A stretch of DNA of 64,000 nucleotides, taken from NCBI GenBank assembly GCA_034401795.1, contig CM067369.1, positions 136,903,496 through 136,967,495 of the forward strand, in the 5' to 3' direction. Below, one piece after another: positions 12,160-24,376 of the stretch (positions within the stretch are counted from its first letter, which is position 1; every line of letters starts with the position of its first letter). The stretch is from Chaetoderma sp. LZ-2023a (taxonomy: Eukaryota > Mollusca > Caudofoveata > Chaetodermatida > Chaetodermatidae). Made by a program: the position numbers and the translations under genes. The notes beneath the pieces were generated by a model. That model saw nothing but the letters and a program-made list of their open reading frames with translations, searched no databases and was not told the DNA's origin.

Positions 12160-12729
12160 CATGATGTCTAGTCTAGGCCAATCACTTCAATCTAGTCTAG
12201 TCTAGGCCAATCTAGTCTAGTCTAGGCCAATCTAGTCTAATCTAGCCTAGGCCAATCGAGTCTAGTATAGACCCATCTAGTCTAGTCTAGGCCAATCTAT
12301 AGTCTAGGCCAATCTAGTCTATGCGCTATCTAGTCTAGCCTAGGTCAAATTAGTCTTATCTAGGCCAATCTAGTCTAGTCTAGGCCAATCCAATATTTCT
12401 AGGCCAGTCTAGTCTAGTCCAGTCTACTCCAATATAGTCTAGTCCAATCTAGTCGACTCCAATCTAGTCTAGACCAATCAAGTCTAGGCCAATCTAGTCT
12501 AGGCCAATCTAGGCTGATCTAGTCTAGTCTAAGCCAATCTAGTCTAGTCTTGGGCAGTCTAGTCTAGTCTTGGTATGTCTAGTCCAGGCAAATTTAGTCC
12601 AGTCTATGCCAATCTAAGCCAATCTAGCCAGTCTAGGCCCCATATAGTCTAGTTTAAGCCAATCTAGTCTAGTCATCCAGTCTAGGCCAATCCAGTCTAG
12701 TCTAGGCCAATCCAGTCTACTCCAATCTA
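12160..12729. repeat. CCAATCTAGTCTAGTCTAGG satellite (family C), left arm
   Basis: About 20-bp units of CTAGTCTAGGCCAAT, imperfect. The array is interrupted by the Tc1-like element at 12,730 and resumes briefly at about 13,757-13,840. The right-arm counterpart is at 26,014-26,553 in complementary sense. Confidence 0.85.
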
Positions 12730-13756
12730 CACTGCTGGCCAAAAAAATGAGGCAAACCTGATTTATCATATTATTTATGATTACTCTTTAATGTTAATAA
12801 GTACAGGTGAAATAGGTGACAATTTTACATAATATTGTATGCATTGTCTGTGCAGGGTACCTTTTAGTATGGGATAGCCTTTCCCTTATTTTATTTGTCT
12901 CAAGACTCACACATTTGGGCAGGCTGTCTGAAAGCTTTTTGCATTGTGCTGCGTCAATGCTGTTCCATTCATGTCTGACTGCTTTCCACTGCTGAGTGAG
13001 CTAATTTGCATATCAAAAGCCATCTACTGAATGGATTCTTTTTCTATATTAGACCCACATACATACACAAAAGACAAATAGTGCACCTCTGTGTTCAGGA
13101 TTTAAAGTGAATTAACGAACCAAACTAGCAAGCTAGTTGAGCTACGCTGACCGAGGTGACAAGACATTAGCCATTTCTGTAATTTCTGTGTATTATCACA
13201 CTGTGCTTGAATAGTGAAGTTGTTATTTTTTATTCAAAATGTCTTCAAAAAAGGCTAAATTCCATGTACCTGTTGAAGTCAAAAGCCGGATCGCAGGTCT
13301 TCGTCAAGCTGGAAAGTCATATCCTGAGATTAAGAAAATTCTGAGGATATTCAGATTTCACTGTCTACTATACATGGAATTGGTCACACATTTCAAGTGA
13401 CGGGTTCTGTTGCCCGGAAAGCAGGTTCTGGACGAGCTAAAGTGACAACATGTCAAGATGAAAGTAGGATAAAAATGACTGTTCTGAAGAATCGTAAGAC
13501 TCTCACCAAATTAGCATAAGCATTCAGAAATTCACAAAATAAGGCTGTTTCAAGAAGAACACTTGCAAGGAGGCTCGAGGAAGCTGGTGTTTTTTTTAAT
13601 CAAAGTGGTGTGCTAAGAAACCATTGCTGTCCACAAAGAACGTTGCAGACAGACTCAGATTTTGGGCACTTTATCATGACCACGATTCTCAGTGGGTTGA
13701 GCGTGTTCTCTGGAGTGATGAGTCACGTTTTGAGCTGTGTACAGATGCTCCAGAGT
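12730..13756 (+). mobile_element. Tc1/mariner-like element, left copy (3' truncated)
   Basis: It begins at a TA with CACTGCTGGCCAAAAAAATG, matching the end of the right-arm copy. It runs about 1 kb, then breaks off into family C satellite straight after the codons for AVYRCSR, where the right copy still has about 670 bp. Because it is shared at mirrored positions, it inserted before the arms duplicated. Confidence 0.85.
13239..13756 (+). pseudogene. Tc1-like transposase, N-terminal half
   Basis: An ATG at 13,239 opens MSSKKAKFHVPVEVKSRIAG and continues LRQAGKSYPEIKKIL, a helix-turn-helix DNA-binding domain of Tc1 transposases. Frameshifts and stops follow. Later pieces such as the WSDESRF-equivalent region (13,700-13,740) remain recognisable by comparison with the right copy. 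The catalytic DDE half is absent. The right copy has the catalytic half but lost part of this N-terminus. Confidence 0.75.
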
Positions 13757-14800
13757 AGTCTAGTCCAATCCAGTCTTGTCCAATCTAGTCTAGGTCAATC
13801 TAGTCTAAGCCAATCGAGTCTAGTCTAGGCCGATCTAAGGTAGTCTAAGGTGAGCTATTAAAAGCTATGCTAGTTTATGCTAAGCTATTCTATGCTATGT
13901 TAGTCAAAGGCAAGCTAATCTAATCTAGGTTGTGCTAAGCTAAGCTAGTCTAATTTATGCTTGCCTACACTAAGCTAAGCTAGTCTAAGATAATCTAATC
14001 TAAGTTAGGCTAAGCTAGGCTCTGCTAGTCTAAGCTATGCTATGTTCGTCTAATCTAAGCTAAGATAGTCTAATCTGAGCAAAGTTGTGTTTGCCTAAGC
14101 CAATCTAAGGGCTATGCTAAGCTATTTAAAGCTATGCCAGTCTAACCTAAGCTATTTTATGCTATGTTAGGCTAAGCTAATTTAATCTATGTTATGCTAA
14201 GACAAGCTATGGTAGGCTAAGCTAAGATAGTCTAAGCTAAGCCAAGCTATGTTTGCCTAAGCTAATCTAAGGGCTATGCTAAGCTATTTAAAACTATGCT
14301 AGTCTAACCTAAGCTATTTTATGTTATGTTAGGCCAAGCTAATCTAATCTATGTTATGCTAAGCTTAGCTGTGTTAAGCTATGCTAATCTAAACTAAGCT
14401 AAGATAGCTTATCATAGCCTAGATCAGACTAAGCTATACCAAGCTATGCTAGTCTAAGTCATGCTAGTCTAAGCTATGCTAGTTTAAGCAAAGCTATGCC
14501 ATGCTAAGCTAGTTTAGCCTAAGCTAAGGTAGATCAATCCTAGGCAAGAATATGTAAACTAATCTATGCATAGGTTACTCTAGGCTATAGCATAAGGCTA
14601 GTTTAGGCTAAGATAGCATGGATGCTAAGTCTATGGTAGCCTGAAGTGGCTAGTCTAGGCTACATAAGCTTTGCCTAGGCTAGGGTATTATAGGCTAGGC
14701 TATGTCTAGGGTAGTCTAAGCTGAGCTATCTAGGCGTAGACTATGCTAGGCTGGGCTAAGATAGGCTATAGGCTAGGTATAGGGTAGTCTAAGCTGAGTT
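13757..14800. repeat. Satellite family A (plus sense) with module M in minus sense
   Basis: Tandem CTAAGCTATGCTAGTCTAAG-type units. From about 14,500 there is a less repetitive ~300-bp module (M) whose complement recurs at 23,315-23,600, 18,500-18,830 and 9,980-10,260. It includes a segment around TTGCCTAGGC and CATAAGGCTAGTTTAGGC. Confidence 0.8.
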
Positions 14801-14816
14801 AGGTTTACCTTTTAAC

Positions 14817-14826
14817 GAACCGGTTC
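14817..14826. promoter_or_regulatory. GAACCGGTTC palindromic box 1
   Basis: Perfect 10-bp palindrome inside a ~40-bp conserved block continuing CTTTAGCAAATGTCCTGAAG. It occurs four times (also 16,733, 21,430 and 23,291), placed symmetrically in the two arms at the junction of different satellite families. A protein-binding site is a reasonable inference; no factor is identified. Confidence 0.5.
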
Positions 14827-14869
14827 CTTTAGCAAATGTCCTGAAGTGTAGGGTAGAATCTTCCCTTGC

Positions 14870-16670
14870 CTTAGCTCAGCCTAAGCTAGGCTTGGCCATG
14901 CCTTACATAGGCTTGGCTAGGTCTTTTCTAAACCTGACCACGCTGTACATAGGCTTTAGCTCGGCCATAGTACAGCTTAGCCCATCATAGTTTAAGTTAG
15001 CCCAGTCCTGTATAGCTTAGCTTATCCCAGCTTAGGTTAGTCGATGACAGCTTAGCTTAGCCGAGTATATCTTAGCTTAGCCTAGCATAGCTTAGCCCAG
15101 TAGAGCTTAGCTTAGTTTAGCCCACTATAGCGTACCTTATCCCAGTAGACCTTAGCTGGCTCCAGATTAGACTGCGCAATCTCTGCCCAGGCTAGCCTAT
15201 GCTAGGCTAATCTTGCGGCTATGGTATTTTAGCCGTACTAGTCTAAGAAATACTAGTCCTAAGCCTTACTAGTCTACGCCATACTAGTCTAAGCTATACT
15301 TCTCTAAGTTATAGTAGTCTTGTCTAAGCTATATACTAGGCTGCTATACTAATCTACTCTAAGTTATGCTATACTAGTCAAGACTTTGCTATAGTAGGCT
15401 GACCCATGCTATACTAGTCTAAGCTATACTACTCTATGCTATGATAGTCTAGTCTAAGCTATTCTACGATATTCTAAGTTTTATACTAGTCTAGTGTAAG
15501 CTATGCTAGTCTAGGCTGGTATACTAATCTACTCTAAGCTATGCTACACTAGTCTTTGCTAAAACTATGCTATACTAGTCTAGGATAAGCTAAGCTAGGT
15601 TATACTAGTCTAGGATAAACCATGCTATACTAGTCTACTAGTCTCGTCTACTAGTGCCGTCTAGTCTACTAGTGCAGTCTAGTATAGTCTAGTCTATTAG
15701 TCTAGTCTACTAGTCCAGCCCTTTCTACTAGTCTATTCTACTAGTCGAGTCTAATCCACTAGTCTAGTCCACTAGTCTAGTCTGCTAGTCTAGTCTATTA
15801 GTCTAGTCTACTAGTGTAGACTAGGCTATACTAGTCTAGGTTAAGCTATACTATACTAGTCTAAGCTAATCTATCCTTGCCTAGGTCATTCTATGCTATA
15901 CTAGTCCACGCTAACCGATGCTATATTAGTCTAGAGAATTATACTAGTCTAGTCTACTAGTCTGGTCTATTTGTCTACTAATCTAGTCTACTAGTCAAGT
16001 CTAGATTGGGCTATACTAGTCTAGGCAAAGCTATACCATACTAGTCTAGGCTAAGCTATCCTTGCCTCGGTTAATCTATGCTATAATAGTCCACGCTAAG
16101 CTATGCTATACTTGTCTATGCTAAGGTATGCTAAGTTATTAAAGCTGTCACAAACTATGATAGTCTAACCTAAGCTATTTTATGCTATGTTAGTCTAAGC
16201 TTTTCTAATCTAATTTAATCTAAGTTATGCTAAGCTAAGTTATGCTAGTCTAAGCTAAGCTATGATAGCCTAAGCTAAGCTATGCCAAGATATGCTTGTC
16301 TAAGCTAATCTAAAGTAAGCTATGGTAATCTTGCTAGTCAAAGCAAAGCTACACTAGTCTATGCTAAGCTAGTCTAAGATAAGCTATGCTAGTCTAAGCT
16401 ATTCTAAGCTCAGATATGTTAATCTATGCTAGTCTAAGCTAAACTATGCTAGTCTAAGCTATTCTAAGCTAAGATATGTTAATCTATGCTAGTCTAAGCT
16501 AAGCTATGCTAGTCTAAGCTAAGCTAGTCTAGATAAAGCTATGTCGTGCAAATCAAAGATAAGCTATGCTAGTCCAAGCTAAGTTATGCTAGTCATCCCT
16601 ACGCTAGTTTAAGCAAAGATATGTCATGCTAATCTAAGCTAAGCTATGCTAGTGTAAACATAAGGCTAGT
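14870..16670. repeat. Satellites B (short), A minus, A plus
   Basis: A short CTTAGCTAGGC-type block (14,870-14,960) is followed by family A in complementary sense (14,960-15,200). Family A in plus sense follows to 16,670, including a CTACTAGTCTAGT-rich patch at 15,620-15,830. The mirror counterparts lie at 21,500-23,240. Confidence 0.8.
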
Positions 16671-16732
16671 TTATGGTTATGGTTGGGATTTCAGAGTATG
16701 TCATGTATGTGAAATATTATCTACCTCTCAAC

Positions 16733-16742
16733 GAACCGGTTC
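16733..16742. promoter_or_regulatory. GAACCGGTTC palindromic box 2
   Basis: Second copy in the left arm, 1,916 bp from box 1. It is preceded by a non-satellite ~50-bp stretch (TCATGTATGTGAAATATTAT) that is also present, mirrored, next to the box at 21,430. Confidence 0.5.
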
Positions 16743-16779
16743 CTTTAGCAAATGTCCTGAAGTGTAGTCTAGGGTAGGG

Positions 16780-18290
16780 TAAGGTGGCTGGGGGTCTACC
16801 TTGACCTTAGCTATGCTAGGCCATCCCTTATCTGGGCCTAAGCTGTACCTTATCTAGACTTAGCTTAGCCTTAGCTAGCCTTATATAACCATTAGTTAGT
16901 CCTTTCTTAAGCCTTAGCTTGGCCTTAGTTAGGCTTGGCTAGGCCTTAAATCTATACCTGACTACGCTGCATATAAGCCTTAGCTCGGCCTTAGCTAGGC
17001 TGGGATACACCTTACCAATGCCATATCTAAGCCTGGCTAGGTATTGTTTAGGTCTGAGCTAGTCATTAGTTACACTTGGCTAGGTCTTAGCTAGCTTTGA
17101 CTAGAACGTACATAGGCCTTTGTTAGGCTTGAGCAAGCCTTAGCTAGTCTTGGCTATGCCTTCCGTAGGACTAAGCTATGTCTGAGCTAAGCTTGCCCAG
17201 GTATTACCTAGGTCTTAGCTTGACTTACATAGTTATTAGCTAGATCTTAGTTAGGCTTGGTTAGGTGTTAGCTATGCTTGAATCACCGTACCTATATCTT
17301 AGCTAGGCCGTAACCAGGCTTACGTACATCTAAGGGAGGCATTATCTAGGTTTGGCTATGCCTTACATATGCCATAGCTAGGCGTGGGTAGGACTTACAT
17401 AGGTGGCATTAGCTCGGCCTTAGCTAGGCTTGGGCATGCCTTACCTAGGCCCAAGATGTGCCTTATATAAACTTGACTTAGTCTTAACTAGGCCTTAGCT
17501 AGCCTTACATAGGCATTTGCTCGCCTTACTTAGGTCTTAGCCTGGCAAAGGTCTGGATATGGCCTGGCGAGCAAGGCCTGGGTAAGGCCTTGCCAATCTT
17601 AGATAAGACCTAACTTATGCCTACGTAAGTCATAGCCAAGACTAGCTACGGCTTACTCAAGCCTAGCTCACGCAGGGCCGAGGACTAAGTATGGCCTATC
17701 CAGGTCTAGCTAAGGCCTATCTAAGCCTAGATAATGCCTAACAAATGTCTAATGCATACCTAAAGACTAGCGAAGACCTATGTAAAGCTAGCCAAGGTTT
17801 AGATATAGCCTATAACAGCATAGCTAAGACCTCCAAAGCTTGGCTAATGCCCAGGTAAGGCCTAGAAAGGCCTGAATAAGGCTACGTCAAACGTGACGAA
17901 GGCCTAGGTAAAGCCTAGTCAATCCCGGATAACGCCTATGTAATGCCTAGCCAAGCCTGGATAAGGCCCAGTCACGCCTCGGTACGGTCTAGGTATGGCC
18001 TAGCCAAGCCTGGATAAGGCCTAGTCATGCCTTACTAAGGCCTAATCAGGCCTGACTAATGCCTAGGTAAGGCCTAGCTAAGCCTGGATAAGACCTAGTT
18101 ATGCATGCTAAGGCATAGTTAATGTCTACTCAAGCCTGGCTCATGCCTAAGCAAGGCCTAGCCAAGCCTGAATAATGTCTAGTCAAACCTCACTACGGTT
18201 TAGGTAAGGCCTAGTCAGGTCTGGCTAATGCATCTAGGCAAGGCCTAGCTAAGCCTGGATAAGGTCTAGTCAAGCCTGGCTAAGGCCAAA
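16780..18290. repeat. Satellite family B (TTAGCTAGGCCTTACATAGG), with strand switch
   Basis: A GC-richer satellite than family A. It reads TTAGCTAGGCCTTAC to about 17,560, then its complement GCCTAGCTAAGCCTGG to 18,290. The inner edge of the inverted repeat falls within this array at about 17,706, so the second part lies mostly in the spacer. Confidence 0.8.
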
Positions 18291-20523
18291 GTAGATCCCA
18301 CCCACCTTACCCTACCCTACCGTCCACGTCATCGTATTTGTGGGATCGCTTCGTTGAGAGGGAGAGGATATTTCACATAATCTGAAATCCCATAGCGTAT
18401 TTCAAGAAGAAATCTATAACTCAAATCCTGACTCTCATAAAATGACTCCAAATTAACTGTTTGGTTCGCAGGATCTTTTTCGACAATCTAAAAATGGAGA
18501 GCTACATAGGCTAGCCTAAGTAGAGCTTGTGAAGTCTGACCTATGCCTAGCTAGCCCAGCTTAGACTACCCTAGACATAGTCTATAGCCTAGATTAGCCC
18601 AGCCTAGTATAGTCTACGCCTAACTATCCCAGCTTAGACTACATTAGACATAGCTTATCATAGCATACCCTAGTGCTAGGCTTAGCCTAGACTACCCCAG
18701 GCTTTGTAGTCTAGCTAGGCCACTGTAGGTTACCATAGACGTAGCATCTAGGCTAGCTTAGCCTAAACTAGTCATGCTTAGCCTAGCAGAGGCTAGCCTG
18801 ACCATAGATTAAATATTCTTGCCCAGGACTAGGATAGTCCAGATTAGCATAGCTTAGATTAGCATAGCTTAGACTAACATAGCTTAGCGTAGCATAGTTT
18901 TGCTAAGCTAAGATAAACTAGATTAAGCTAAGTTATACTCGGCTAAGCTAAGCTATCATTGGCTAGGCTAAGCTATGTTAAGCTAAATTAAGCTAAGATG
19001 GGATAATCTAATCCATGCTAAGCTACGCTAGTCTAAGCTAAGCCAAGCTATGTTAAGCAAGGCTAGACTAAGCTAAGACAAGCTATGTAAGTCTAAGCTG
19101 TGCTAAGATACTCTAAGTTAGCATATGCTAAGCTAATATATGTTGGTCTAAGCTAAGCTTTGCTAAACTATGCAAGCATAAGCTAAACTATGATAATCTA
19201 TGTTAGTGTAAGCTATGCTTGTCTAATTTAAGCTAGTCTAAGCAAAGCTATGCCATGCAAATCTAAGCTAAGCTATGCTAGTCTAGGCGATGCTATGCTA
19301 TACTAGTCTATGCAATACCATGCTATACTAGTCTAAGCCATGCTATACTAGTCCACGCTAAGCTATGCTATACTAGGCTAAGTTAAGCTATGCTATACTA
19401 GTCCAGGCTAAGCTATGCTATAATAGTCTAGACTAGGCTATGTTATACTAGTCTGTGATAAGTTGTGCTAGACTAGTCTAAGCTAAGCTATACTACTCCA
19501 CGATAAGCTATGCTACACTAGTCTAGGCTAAGCTATGCTATACTAGTCTAGGATAAGCTATGATATACTAGTCCAAGCTAATCTATGCTCCACTAGTGTG
19601 GGCTAAGCTATGCTATACTGGGAAAAGCTAAGCTAAGCTATACTGGTATAAGCTAAGCTATACTGGACTCACCTAACTTAAGCTATGATGAGCTAAGCTA
19701 TAATGTGATAAACTAAGCTATACTAGACTAAGCTATGATAAACTAGGCTAAGCTAAGCTATCCTCAGCGAAGCTATGCTACGCCCTGCTGCGATAAGCTA
19801 AGCTATATCGAGTTAGGCTAAGTTAAGCTATGATGGGCTAAACTATACTGGGATAAGCTAAGCTATAATGGGATAAACTATGCTATACTAGGCTAAGCTA
19901 AGTAGACTAAACTGAGTTATACTTGGCCAAGCTAGGCTAGGCTAAGCTAGCCTAGGATAAACTAAGCTAAGATATACTCAGCTACGCTAAGATATACTCA
20001 GCTAAGCTAAGATATACTCGGAAGATATACCCCAATAAGCTATGCTATAATAAGGTAAGCTAATCTGTGCTAGTCTACGCTAAGCTAAGATATGCTAGTA
20101 TAATCTAAGGTATGTTATGCTAAGCTATGCTAGTCTAAGTTAAGCTATGCTAATCTACACTTAGATATGCTAGTCTAAGGTATGCTAGTCTAAGCAAAGC
20201 TAGTCTAAGCTAAGTTATGTTACGATATGTTAGGGTAAGTTAAGCTAAGATAGTCTAATCTAAGTCATGCTAAGCTATGATAGTCTAAGCTAAGCCAAGT
20301 TATGTTAAGTAAGGATTAGCTATGCTAGTCTAAGCTAAGCCAAGCAATGCTAATCTAAACTGAGCTATGCTAAGATTGTCTATGCTAACATATGCTACGC
20401 TAATCTATGCTGGACTAAGCTAAGCTATGCTATGTTAGTATAAGCTAAGCTATGGTAATCCATGTTAGTCTAAGCTAAGCTATGCTAGTCTACGGTAAGC
20501 TAGTATAAATAAAGTTAAGATAG
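17707..20523. repeat. Spacer of the giant inverted repeat
   Basis: Not mirrored between the arms. In order it holds family B (minus sense), a diverged box-like block at 18,290-18,480 (TTCGTTGAGAGGGAGAGGAT, but without the intact GAACCGGTTC), module M at 18,500-18,830, a short family A minus block, and family A plus sense to 20,510. No coding sequence is seen. Confidence 0.75.
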
Positions 20524-21370
20524 TCTGGATAGGCCATACTTAGTCCTCGGCCCGGCGTTAGCTAGGCTTGAGTAAGCCGTAGCTAGTCTTGACTATGACT
20601 TACGTAGGCATAAGTTAGGTCTTATCTAAAATTGGCAAGGCCTTACACAGGCCTTGCTCGCCAGGCCATATCCAGACCTTTGCCAGGCTAAGGCCTAAGT
20701 AAGGCGAGCAAATGCCTATGTAAGGCTAGCTAAGGCCTGGTTAAGACTAAGTCAAGTTTATATAAGGCACATCTTGGGCCTAGGTAAGGCATGGCCAAGC
20801 CTAGATAATGCCTCGCTAAGATGTACGTAAGCCTGGTTACGGCCCAGCTAAGATCTAGGTACGGTGAGTCAAGCATAGCTAACGCCTAACCAAGCCTAAC
20901 TAAGATCTAGCTAATAACTATGTAAGTCAAGCTAAGACCTAGGTAATACCTGGGCAAGCTTAGCTCAGACATAGCTTAGTCCTACGGAAAACATAGCCAA
21001 CACTAGCTAAGGCTTGCTCAAGCCTAACAAAGGCCTAGGTACGTTCTAGTCAAGTGTAAATAATGACTAGCTCAGGCCTAAACAAGGACTAGCTAATTCC
21101 TACATAAGCCTAGCCAAGGCCTAAGTAATACCTAGCCAGGCTTAGATATGGCCTAGGTAAGGTGTAGCTCAGCCTAGCTAAGGCCGAGCTAAGGCTTATA
21201 TGCAGCGTAGTCAGGTATAGATTTAAGGCCTAGCCAAGCCTAACTAAGGGCAAGCTAAGGCTTAAGGAAGGACTAACTAATGGCTATATAAGGCTAGGTA
21301 CGGTTAAGCTAAGTCTAGATAAGGCATAGCTTAGGCCTAGATAAGGCATGTCCTAGCATAGCTAAGGTCA
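20524..21370. repeat. Satellite family B, right arm
   Basis: Mirror copy of 16,780-17,706. A roughly 85-bp stretch around TATCCAGACCTTTGCCAGGC (about 20,633-20,715) is nearly identical to the complement of 17,515-17,600, with about four differences by eye. Confidence 0.8.
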
Positions 21371-21429
21371 AGGTAGACCCCCAGCCACCTTACCGTACCC
21401 TAGCCTTCACTTCAGGACATTTGCTAAAG

Positions 21430-21439
21430 GAACCGGTTC
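21430..21439. promoter_or_regulatory. GAACCGGTTC palindromic box 3
   Basis: Mirror of box 2, in the block ACTTCAGGACATTTGCTAAA-GGAACCGGTTCG. The flanking sequence TTGAGAGGTAGAGAATATTA is also conserved with the left arm. Confidence 0.5.
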
Positions 21440-21499
21440 GTTGAGAGGTAGAGAATATTACACATACATGACATACTCTGAAATCTCAACCATAACCCT

Positions 21500-23240
21500 A
21501 AACTAGCCTTATGTTTACACTAGCATAGCTTAGCTTAGATTAGCATGACATAGCTTTGCTTAAACTAGCGTAGGTTAGACTAGCATAACTTAGCTTAGAC
21601 TAGCATAGCTTATCTTAGATTTGCACGACAACTTTATTTAGACCAGCTTAGCTTAGACTAGCATAGATTAACATATCTTAGCTTAGAATAGCTTAGACTA
21701 GCATAGTTTAGCTTAGACTAGCATAGATTAACATATCTGAGCTTAGAATAGCTTAGACTAGCATAGATTATCTTAGACTAGCTTAGCATAGACTAGTGTA
21801 GCTTTGCTTTGACTAGCAAGATTACCATAGCTTACTTTATATTAGCTTAGACAGGCATATCTTGGCATAGCTTAGCTTAGGCTATCATAGCTTAGTTTAG
21901 ACTAGCATAGCTTAGCATAACTTAGCCTAGCATAACTTAGATTGAATTAGATTAGAATAGCTTAGACTAACATAGCATAAAATAGCTTAGGTTAGACTAG
22001 CATAGTTTGTGACAGCTTTAATAACTTAGCATACCTTAGCATATACAAGTATAGCATAGCTTACCGTGGACTATTATAGCATAGATTAACCGAGGCAAGG
22101 ATAGCTTATCCTAGACTAGTATAGTATAGCTTAGCCTAGACTAGTATAGCCCAATCTAGACTAGACTAGTAGACTAGATTAGTAGACTAATAGACTAGAC
22201 TAGTAGAATTCGCTAGACTAATATAGCATCGGTTAGCGTGGACTAGTATAGCATAGAATGACCTAGGCAAGGATAGCTTAGCCTAGACTAGTATAGTATA
22301 GCTTAACCTACACTATTATAGCCTAGTCTAGACTAGTAGACTAGCCTAATAGACTAGACTGGCAAACTAGACTAGTGGATTAGACTAGTGGATTAGACTA
22401 GACTAGTAGAATAGACTAGTAGAAATGGCTGGACTAGTAGACTAGACTAATCGACTAGACTGCACTAGTAGACTAGATGACACTAGTAGATGAGACTAGT
22501 AGACTAGTATAGCATGGTTTAGCCTAGACTAGTATAACATAGCTTAGCTTATCCTGGACTAGTATAGCATAGTTTAGCAAAGACTAGTGTAGCATAGCTC
22601 AGAGTAGATTAGTAAAGCAGCCTAGACTAGAATAGCTTACAATAGACTAGTATATAACTTAGACTATCGTAGAATAGCTTAGACTAGACCATTATAGCTT
22701 AGAGTAGTATAGCTTAGACTAGTATAGCATGGGTCAGCCTACTATATCAAAGCCTTGACTAGTATAGCATAACTTAGAGTATATTAGTATAACAGCCTAG
22801 TATATAGCATAGACTAGACTACTATAGCTTAGAGTAGTATAGCTTAGACTAGTATGGCGTAGACTAGTAAGGCTTAGGACTAGTATTTCTTAGACTAGTA
22901 CGGCTAACATACCATGGCCTTAAGACTAGCCTAGCATATGCTAGCTTGGGCAGAAATTGCGCAGTCTAATCTGGAGCCAGCTAAGGTCTACTGGGACTTA
23001 TCTAAACTAAGCTAAGCTCTACTGGGCTATGCTAGGCTAAGCTAAGATATACCCGGCTAAGCTAAGCTGTCATCGACTAAGCTATGCTGGGATAAGCTAA
23101 GCTATACAGGACTGGACTAACCTAAACTATGGTGGACTAAGCTATACAATGGCCGAGCTAAAGCCTATGTACAGCGTAGTCAGGTTTAGAAAAGACATAG
23201 CCAAGCCTATGTAAGGCATGGCCAGTCCTAGCTAAGGCTG
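21500..23240. repeat. Satellite family A (minus sense, then plus) and short B, right arm
   Basis: ACTAGCATAGCTTAGACTAG-type units to about 22,960, then plus-sense units to 23,150, then a short family B block. It mirrors 14,870-16,670. Confidence 0.8.
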
Positions 23241-23290
23241 AGCTAAGGCAAGGGCAGATTCTACCCTACACTTCAAGACATTTGCTAAAG

Positions 23291-23300
23291 GAACCGGTTC
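23291..23300. promoter_or_regulatory. GAACCGGTTC palindromic box 4
   Basis: Mirror of box 1, in CTTCAAGACATTTGCTAAAG followed directly by the palindrome and GTTAAAAGGTA. It is 1,861 bp from box 3, close to the 1,916 bp between boxes 1 and 2. Confidence 0.5.
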
Positions 23301-23314
23301 GTTAAAAGGTAGAG

Positions 23315-24376
23315 CTAACTCAGCTTAGACTACCCTGTACCTAGCCTATGACCTAGCTTAGCCCAGCCTAGCATAGTCTGCGCCTAGCTAGCTTAGCTTA
23401 GACTACCATCGACATAGCCTAGTCTATAATACCCTTGCCTAGGCAAAGCTTATGTAGCCTAGCCTAGTCTAGCCTAGCCACTTCAGGCTACCATAGACTT
23501 AGCATCTATGCTATCTTATCCTAAACTAGCCTTATGCTATAGCCTAGACCAACCTAGGCATAGATTAGTTTACATATTCCTGCCTAGGACTGGTCTACAT
23601 TAGCTTAGACTAGACTAGCTTAGCATGGCATAGCTTTGCTTAAGCTAGCATAGCTTAGACTATCATGACTTAGACTAGCATAGCTTAGTATATCTTAGTC
23701 TGATCTAAGCCATGATAAGCTATCTTAGCTTAGATTAGATTAGCATAGCGTAGCACAGCTTGGCTTAGCATAACATAGATTAGATTAGCTTGGCCTAACA
23801 TAGCATAAACTAGCCTAGGTTAGACTAGCATAGCTTTAAATAGCTTAGCATAGCCCTTAGATTAGCTTAGGAAAACATAGCTTGGCTTAGCTTAGCGTAT
23901 CTTAGCTTAGACTATCTTAGCTTAGCCTATTTTAGCTTATCTTAGCATAATAAAGATTAAATTAGCTTAGCCTAACATAGCATAAAATAGCTTAGGTTAA
24001 ACTAGCATAGCTTTAAATAGCTTAGCATAGCCCTTAGATTAGCTTAGGCAAACATAACTTGGCTCAGATTAGACTATGTTAGCCTAGATTAGACGAACAT
24101 AGCATAGCTTAGACTAGCATAACTTAGCTTAGCCTCACTTAGATTAGATTATCTTAGACTAGGTTTGCTTAGCTTAGTGTAGGGAAGCATAACTTAGACT
24201 AGCTTAGCTTATCACAACCTAGATTAGATTAGCTTACCTTTGACTAACATAGCATAGAATAGCTTAGCCTAAACTAGCATAGCTTTTAATAGCTCACCTT
24301 AGACTAATTTAGATCGGCCTAGACTAGACTCGATTGGCCTATACTAGATTGGACATGACTGGATTGGACTAGACTA
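23315..24376. repeat. Module M and satellite family A (minus sense), right arm
   Basis: Module M occupies 23,315-23,600. Family A in the CTAGCATAGCTTAG sense follows up to the Tc1 end, with a short stretch of family C (GATTGGCCTAGACTAGA) at about 24,310-24,370. Confidence 0.8.

Larger units (their letters stand above)
10285..17706 (+). repeat. Giant inverted repeat, left arm (~7.4 kb)
   Basis: Mirror image of 20,524-28,463. The outer edge pairs GCATAGCTTATACTAAG at 10,285 with its complement ending at 28,463. The inner edge pairs GACTAAGTATGGCCTATCC near 17,690-17,706 with its complement starting near 20,524. Landmarks pair in mirror order: exon 1 copies (10,797/27,985), Tc1 ends (12,730/26,011), and GAACCGGTTC boxes (14,817/23,300 and 16,733/21,439). 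By eye the arms differ by only a few percent in non-satellite parts, plus indels. The arm is shorter than its partner mainly because its Tc1 copy is truncated. Confidence 0.88.
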
